The notes under the pieces were generated by a model. It saw only the letters and a program-made list of their open reading frames with translations. It searched no databases and was not told where the DNA came from. This document shows positions 59,858 to 64,000 of a stretch of 64,000 nt of DNA, piece by piece (the first letter of the stretch is position 1; each line of letters opens with the position of its first letter). A program made the position numbers and the translations under genes. Origin of the DNA: Hymenobacter siberiensis (GTDB lineage: Bacteria > Bacteroidota > Bacteroidia > Cytophagales > Hymenobacteraceae); NCBI RefSeq assembly GCF_018967865.2, contig NZ_JAHLZY020000003.1:1-64000 (forward strand), written 5' to 3'.

Positions 59858-60859
59858 CTAATGAGCAAGGCGGGCGCTGTCGCGGGCCAGGCGTTCCCGG
59901 CGGGCCTTTTCGCAGGCCGCTTTGCGGCGGAAGTAGCCGCGGAGCAGGAAGTTGTGCTGCAGGGCCGTCATGCTCTGGTTGAGCTTAACGGTGCTTTGGG
60001 CCGCGTTGCCCATGGTCTGGCGCAGGTGCCGGGCGGCGGCGGTGTCGGTGAGCAGCACCTGCAGCAGGCCGCCACCGTGCTGTACCTGGCGCTGCAGGCC
60101 GCTGAGGGTGGCGGCCAGCGTATCGGAAGTGCCGGCCAGTTGCCGGGCGGCGTGCCCAATCTGGCCAGCAAACGCCTTGTCGGTGAGCAGGTAGCCCAGG
60201 GGCCCCTGGCCCTGGCGCACCCCGCTGGTAAGTTGGTGCACATCGGTGGCGGCGGCGTTGAGTTGGGCCGAAGCGGCGGCCGCGTTACGCACGCTCTGGC
60301 TCACATCAGCCGGCAGCTGCTCGTTGCTCAGCAGCTCCCACAGCGCCTTACTGTCGTTGAGCTTATTCGTGACCTGGCGCAGGCCGGTGGTGATGCCGAC
60401 CAGGTTTTGGTTAGACACGTCGAGCGTGGCCAGCATGGCGTCGATGCTGGTTTTTTCCTGCGTAGGCAGCCGGTCGTCGGCCTGCACGGCCGGGGCCGGG
60501 CCGGGAGCGGCCGTGAGGTTGATAATGGTGTTGCCCACCAGTCCGTCGGTGCCGATGCTGGCCACCGTGTTGCGCCGCACGAAGGGCTGCACGTCCTTGT
60601 TCAGGCTCATGTTCACGCGCACCGTGGTGTCGTTTATAATATTGATATCCTCCACGGTACCCACCGTGATGCCGCCCAGCCGCACGTTGTTGCCGGGCAG
60701 CAGGCCGGCCACGTTGCGAAAATCGGCCTGCACCGGCAGGCTGCTCTGAAACAGGTTTTGCTGGCGGCCCAGCAGGTAGAGCACGGCAAGCAGGCACCCC
60801 ACCCCCACCACGACGAACAGGCCGAGGCGCACTTGCTTGCTGGTGGAAGAGTCGGGCAT
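59858..60859 (-). CDS. mlaD: MlaD/MCE-family lipid-transport protein
   Basis: Protein of 333 aa with an N-terminal TM anchor (VRLGLFVVVGVGCLLAVLYL). One MCE domain follows (about 35-130; FRNVAGLLPGNNVRLGGITV, then VASIGTDGLVGNTIINL). The C-terminal half is a long helical region (VSNQNLVGITTGLRQVTNKL to LKQSMTALQHNFLLRGYF). MCE proteins form hexameric rings that carry phospholipids between membranes. It is the last gene of the mlaE-mlaF-mlaD group on the minus strand. Confidence 0.9.
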   Translation of the reverse strand: MPDSSTSKQVRLGLFVVVGVGCLLAVLYLLGRQQNLFQSSLPVQADFRNVAGLLPGNNVRLGGITVGTVEDINIINDTTVRVNMSLNKDVQPFVRRNTVASIGTDGLVGNTIINLTAAPGPAPAVQADDRLPTQEKTSIDAMLATLDVSNQNLVGITTGLRQVTNKLNDSKALWELLSNEQLPADVSQSVRNAAAASAQLNAAATDVHQLTSGVRQGQGPLGYLLTDKAFAGQIGHAARQLAGTSDTLAATLSGLQRQVQHGGGLLQVLLTDTAAARHLRQTMGNAAQSTVKLNQSMTALQHNFLLRGYFRRKAACEKARRERLARDSARLAH

Positions 60860-60916
60860 GATGATGGGATTAAAGTGGTTAAGTGGAAGAATGCGTTGGA
60901 TTGGGAGGGGAAAGCC

Positions 60917-60952
60917 GTCATGCTGAGCGTTGCTTCGACAAGCTCAGCATGA
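60917..60952. repeat. REP-like palindrome (GTCATGCTGAGC family), copy 3
   Basis: GTCATGCTGAGC (60917-60928) and its complement (60941-60952), loop of 12. It lies in the gap between mlaF and mlaD. Confidence 0.8.
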
Positions 60953-60983
60953 CCGTTCTTATCTGGTCGAAGTCAGCTCGCCA

Positions 60984-61760
60984 TCAGATAAAAAACTCGT
61001 TAACCCGCGGGTCTTCGTGCTTGGCCAGCTCCTGGTAGGTGCCCTGGGCGTAGCAGCGGCCGTCGGCCAGCATGGCCACCCGGTCGGCCACGAGGCGCAC
61101 GCTGTCCATATCATGGGAGATGATGAAGGCCGCCGTCTGGTATTTCTGCTGCACCTGCCGGATGAGGGCACTGATTTCGCGCGCCGTGATGGGGTCGAGG
61201 CCGGTGGTGGGCTCGTCATAGAGAATGATTTCGGGCTGCAGAATAAGGGTGCGGGCCAGCGCGATGCGCTTGCGCTGCCCACCCGACAGCTCGGCCGGCA
61301 TCTTCTCGGCGGTGTCGGCGAGGCCTACGTCTTCCAGGGCCTGCCGCACCAATTCCTTTTCCTCGCCCCGGCGGTCGTCCAGCCACTGCCGGCGCAACGG
61401 AAACAGCAGGTTCTCGCGCACCGTCATCGAGTCGTAGAGGGCGTTGCTCTGGAAAAGGAAGCCCAGCTTGGCCCGCAGCTGGTCCATGGCCTCGTGGTCG
61501 AGGGTGCTGATGTCCTGCCCCAGCACCGTGATGCGGCCGGCATCGGGTAGCATCAGCCCGATGATGCACTTGACGAGCACCGACTTGCCCGAGCCCGACT
61601 TGCCCAGCACCACCACGTTTTCGCCCCGGTGCAGGTCCAGCGAAAAGTCCTGCAATACATGGTTGTCGCCAAACGATTTGGTGATGTGCTCCAGCGTGAG
61701 CACCACCTCGGCGGGGCCGGCCGGGGCAGGGGTCAATGCCGATTCGGTGAGGGATTTCAT
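60984..61760 (-). CDS. mlaF: MlaF-like ABC transporter ATPase
   Basis: ATP-binding protein of 258 aa from the ATG at 61760; a TTG start 11 codons upstream is less likely. Visible motifs are Walker A VVLGKSGSGKSVLVKCIIGL, ABC signature LSGGQRKRIALARTLILQPE, Walker B IILYDEPTTGLDP and switch His SHDMDS. These place it in the Mla/Ttg2A group of lipid-transport ATPases. It powers the MlaE permease in lipid movement between inner and outer membrane. The gap to mlaE holds a reduced palindrome at 61810-61843. Confidence 0.92.
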   Translation of the reverse strand: MKSLTESALTPAPAGPAEVVLTLEHITKSFGDNHVLQDFSLDLHRGENVVVLGKSGSGKSVLVKCIIGLMLPDAGRITVLGQDISTLDHEAMDQLRAKLGFLFQSNALYDSMTVRENLLFPLRRQWLDDRRGEEKELVRQALEDVGLADTAEKMPAELSGGQRKRIALARTLILQPEIILYDEPTTGLDPITAREISALIRQVQQKYQTAAFIISHDMDSVRLVADRVAMLADGRCYAQGTYQELAKHEDPRVNEFFI

Positions 61761-61809
61761 GGGGTTGGTTGGCGCGGATGGTAAGTAGTTCAAGAGCAGA
61801 ATAAAAGAA

Positions 61810-61843
61810 CCGTCATGCTTCGACTTCGCTCCGCATGATGTTT
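61810..61843. repeat. Reduced REP-like palindrome
   Basis: ACCGTCATGCTTCGACTTCG followed by CTCCGCATGATGTT; an inverted ATGC core. It lies between mlaE and mlaF and resembles the larger copies at 2939 and 40712. Confidence 0.5.
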
Positions 61844-61844
61844 T

Positions 61845-62603
61845 CTAATTAAAGCTCAGCAGCTCAGTAATCTGCACGGCCAGCAGGTCGATGATGAAGA
61901 TGAGCAGCGAGGATATCACTACGGCCGAGTTGGCGGCCACGCCCACCCCGGCCGTGCCTTTGGCGGCGTAGTAGCCCTTGTAGCAGCCCACCAGGCCCAC
62001 GGCAAAGCCGAAGAAGAAGGTTTTGAAGAAGGCCGGCAGCACGTCGGCGAAGGTCAGGCCGGCGAGCACGGTATTGATGAAGAGTGCCAGCGTCGTCATG
62101 CCTCTGGTGTTGATGCCCACGTAGGAGGCGTAGAGGCCAATGGCATCGGCCAGCACCGTGAGCAGGGGCAGCATGAGCGTGGTAGCCAGCACCCGCGTCA
62201 CCACCAGGTACTTAAACGGATTGGTGCCCGATACTTCCATGGCGTCAATCTGCTCCGTCACGCGCATTGAGCCCAGCTCGGCCCCGATGCTGGAGCCGAT
62301 TTTACCCGCAAAAATCAGCGCCGTGATAATCGGCCCCATCTCCCGGATAATGGTCAGCCCGACCATGGTCGGAATCCAGGACTCGGCCCCGAACTTGGCC
62401 ATAGTGGGCCGGCTTTGCAGCGTGAGCACGAGGCCCATGATGAAGCCCGTAATGCTCACCATCGGTAGCGACTGGTAGCCCACCACGAAGCACTGGTACA
62501 GAAACTCCCGCACTTCGTAGCGCGGTCGGAATCCCTCGCGGAAAAACCGCCCGGTAAACTGCGCGATGGCACCGGTTTCGGCAAGGAAAGGGCTTTTGAA
62601 CAC
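61845..62603 (-). CDS. mlaE: MlaE-like ABC transporter permease
   Basis: Permease of 252 aa with five or six TM helices, read from a GTG at 62603 (FKSPFLAETGAIAQFTGRFF). The MlaE signature appears in ESWIPTMVGLTIIREMGPII and IGAELGSMRVTEQIDAMEVS, and the C-terminus has YYAAKGTAGVGVAANSAVV. It forms the membrane core of the lipid-transport complex with MlaF and MlaD. The first gene of the group, it starts 72 bp after the ppsA stop on the same strand. Confidence 0.92.
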   Translation of the reverse strand: MFKSPFLAETGAIAQFTGRFFREGFRPRYEVREFLYQCFVVGYQSLPMVSITGFIMGLVLTLQSRPTMAKFGAESWIPTMVGLTIIREMGPIITALIFAGKIGSSIGAELGSMRVTEQIDAMEVSGTNPFKYLVVTRVLATTLMLPLLTVLADAIGLYASYVGINTRGMTTLALFINTVLAGLTFADVLPAFFKTFFFGFAVGLVGCYKGYYAAKGTAGVGVAANSAVVISSLLIFIIDLLAVQITELLSFN

Positions 62604-62675
62604 GGGGCAGGAGTTTCAAAAGGTGGGTTAAGGAGCGATGCGAATCAGGCTTATTAATGGGCTGGTAAGCAGCCG

Positions 62676-64000
62676 CTAGCCGACTGCTGCCTGCGCAGTT
62701 GGCGCAGCGGGCCCGGCCGCTTCGGCCGCCACCATGTTGGCTAGGCCTTGCAGCAGCGCGTCGGGGGCGAAGGAGATGCTGTTGATGCCCTGCTCGACCA
62801 GGAAGCGAGCAAACTCGGGGTAGTCGCTCGGGGCCTGGCCGCAGAGGCCAATAGGCCGGCCGCTGGCCCGGGCCGCGCCGATGACCTGCGCCATGAGCTG
62901 CGTCACGGCCTCGTTGCGCTCATCAAACAAATGGCTGATAATGGCCGAGTCCCGGTCGATGCCGAGCGCCAGCTGGGTCAGGTCGTTGGAGCCGATGGAA
63001 AAGCCGTCGAATACTTCAGCGAATTCTTTGGCCAGGATGACGTTGCTCGGGATTTCGGCCATTACGTATATTTCCAGCCCTTCCTCGCCCTGCTTCAGGC
63101 CAAACGCTTCCATCAGGGCCACCACCTGCCGGCCCTCGGCCACGGTGCGGCAGAAGGGCACCATGGCTTTCACGTTGGTCAGGCCCATGTCGTGGCGCAC
63201 CCGGCGCAGGGCCGCGCATTCCAGCCGGAACCCCTCGCGGTACTGTGGGCTGTAGTAGCGCGAGGCCCCGCGAAAGCCCAGCATGGGGTTTTCCTCGTGG
63301 GGCTCAAACTGCCGGCCGCCCAGCAGGTCGGCGTATTCGTTGGTTTTGAAGTCGCTCATCCGCACAATGACTTCGCGCGGAAAAAACGTGGCCGCCACGA
63401 AGCCAATGGCCTGGGCGAGCTTCTCCACGAAGTACTCGGGCTTGCTGGGATAATGGGCGGTGAGCTGCTCAATCTCGGCGCGGGCCGCCTCGTCGGTCAG
63501 CTTATCGAACTCAACCAGCGCCATGGGGTGCACGCGAATGGTATTGTTGATGACGAATTCCATGCGCATCAAACCCACGCCCTGGCTGGGGTAGCGGGCC
63601 AGCTGCAGGGCGCGGTCGGGGTCGGCGAGGATGAGCAGGGCCTTGGTGGCGGGCCGGACCACCTGGGCCAGGTCGAGGTCGGTTTCGGTCCAGGCCAGCT
63701 GGCCGTCGAACACCTGGCCTTCGTCGCCCTCGGCGCAGGAAACGGTTATCACCTGCCCGTCTTTAATCTTAGTCGTAGCATTCAACGTACCCACCACGGC
63801 CGACAGCCCCAGCTCGCGGGCCACAATGGCCGCGTGGCTGGTGCGCCCGCCCCGGTTAGTCACGATGACGGCCGCGTTCTGGAGCACGGCGTTCCAGTCG
63901 GGGCTGGTGATGTCGGTGACCAGGATTTCGCCCGGCTGCAGGCGGTGGCCATCGGCCGGCGAGTCGATGATGCGGGCCACGCCCGACACAATCTGGCTGC
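62676..64000 (-). CDS. ppsA: Phosphoenolpyruvate synthase, partial (N-terminus beyond window)
   Basis: The C-terminal 441 or so codons of a roughly 800-aa enzyme; the frame stays open to the right edge. It contains the mobile phosphohistidine domain (VIVTNRGGRTSHAAIVAREL, catalytic His) and the PEP-utilising TIM-barrel domain with RMSDFKTNEYADLLGG, ENPMLGFRGASRYYSP, SIGSNDLTQLALGIDRDS and catalytic Cys in GLCGQAPSDYPEFARFL. It converts pyruvate and ATP to PEP, AMP and phosphate, feeding gluconeogenesis. It sits upstream of the mla genes with a 72-bp gap. This housekeeping enzyme is unusual on a plasmid. Confidence 0.93.
   Translation of the reverse strand, partial: SQIVSGVARIIDSPADGHRLQPGEILVTDITSPDWNAVLQNAAVIVTNRGGRTSHAAIVARELGLSAVVGTLNATTKIKDGQVITVSCAEGDEGQVFDGQLAWTETDLDLAQVVRPATKALLILADPDRALQLARYPSQGVGLMRMEFVINNTIRVHPMALVEFDKLTDEAARAEIEQLTAHYPSKPEYFVEKLAQAIGFVAATFFPREVIVRMSDFKTNEYADLLGGRQFEPHEENPMLGFRGASRYYSPQYREGFRLECAALRRVRHDMGLTNVKAMVPFCRTVAEGRQVVALMEAFGLKQGEEGLEIYVMAEIPSNVILAKEFAEVFDGFSIGSNDLTQLALGIDRDSAIISHLFDERNEAVTQLMAQVIGAARASGRPIGLCGQAPSDYPEFARFLVEQGINSISFAPDALLQGLANMVAAEAAGPAAPTAQAAVG

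Overview
The window looks like Hymenobacter or a close relative (Bacteroidota, Cytophagales). The evidence is high-GC protein-coding DNA with AT-rich intergenic regions, few Shine-Dalgarno sequences, a TAnnTTTG-type promoter, a type IX secretion C-terminal domain, a TonB receptor with a carboxypeptidase-like N-terminal domain, and many palindromic intergenic repeats. A plasmid-type initiator with iterons (8.3-9.8 kb) and a parA/parB-like pair (31.2-32.6 kb) suggest a large plasmid or chromid, or an integrated plasmid. The gene content is mostly accessory: metal efflux, iron uptake, sulfur metabolism, ion transport and signalling. The last 2 to 4 kb carry housekeeping-type genes (mla, ppsA).

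Layout. 0-6.6 kb, minus strand: an orphan OmpR-type regulator with a degenerate receiver, then a TolC, adaptor and CzcA-type RND metal-efflux operon; the pump runs off the left edge. 6.6-11.6 kb: a scrap zone with a xylA tail, the iteron/Rep replicon, converging fragments of terC and a chemoreceptor-like gene, and a 251-bp element with 36-bp inverted ends. 11.6-17.8 kb, plus strand: an iron-uptake operon (DUF4856 lipoprotein, imelysin, HTTM membrane protein, FecA-like TonB receptor) behind a perfect 31-bp palindrome overlapping the promoter. 18.8-30.6 kb: a metzincin, a decayed erythromycin-esterase/carboxypeptidase-domain chimera, IS5 and IS630 elements, an MFS transporter, a metallo-hydrolase, an FG-GAP protein with a sorting domain, and a GNAT acetyltransferase. 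30.7-34.1 kb: an IS1-type relic, parAB with an AT-rich candidate centromere, and a second IS630 element that cuts a metallophosphatase gene after 20 codons.

34.1-43.4 kb, minus strand: a compact sulfur island. It holds an ArsR regulator, TauE/SafE exporter, persulfide dioxygenase-rhodanese fusion, single rhodanese, YeeE/YedE halves flanking a methyltransferase, a TsdA-like diheme cytochrome, an OprD-like porin, a secreted DsrE protein, an MFS transporter and the truncated metallophosphatase. Together these could import thiosulfate or sulfane sulfur, oxidise it in the periplasm, handle persulfide in the cytoplasm and export sulfite. A divergent TlpA-like thioredoxin sits next to the regulator.

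44.3-58.8 kb: a 2-hydroxyacid dehydrogenase, universal stress protein, P-type Ca2+ ATPase and NhaA, a truncated-hemoglobin relic, a stand-alone CheB-like methylesterase, two small hydrophilic proteins, a PAS histidine kinase with a receiver-CRP fusion regulator, a thioredoxin-fold protein and a beta-CASP nuclease. 58.9-64 kb, minus strand: a frameshifted LOG-family gene, the mlaE-mlaF-mlaD lipid transport operon, and the C-terminal part of ppsA. Short palindromic repeats lie between genes inside several operons.
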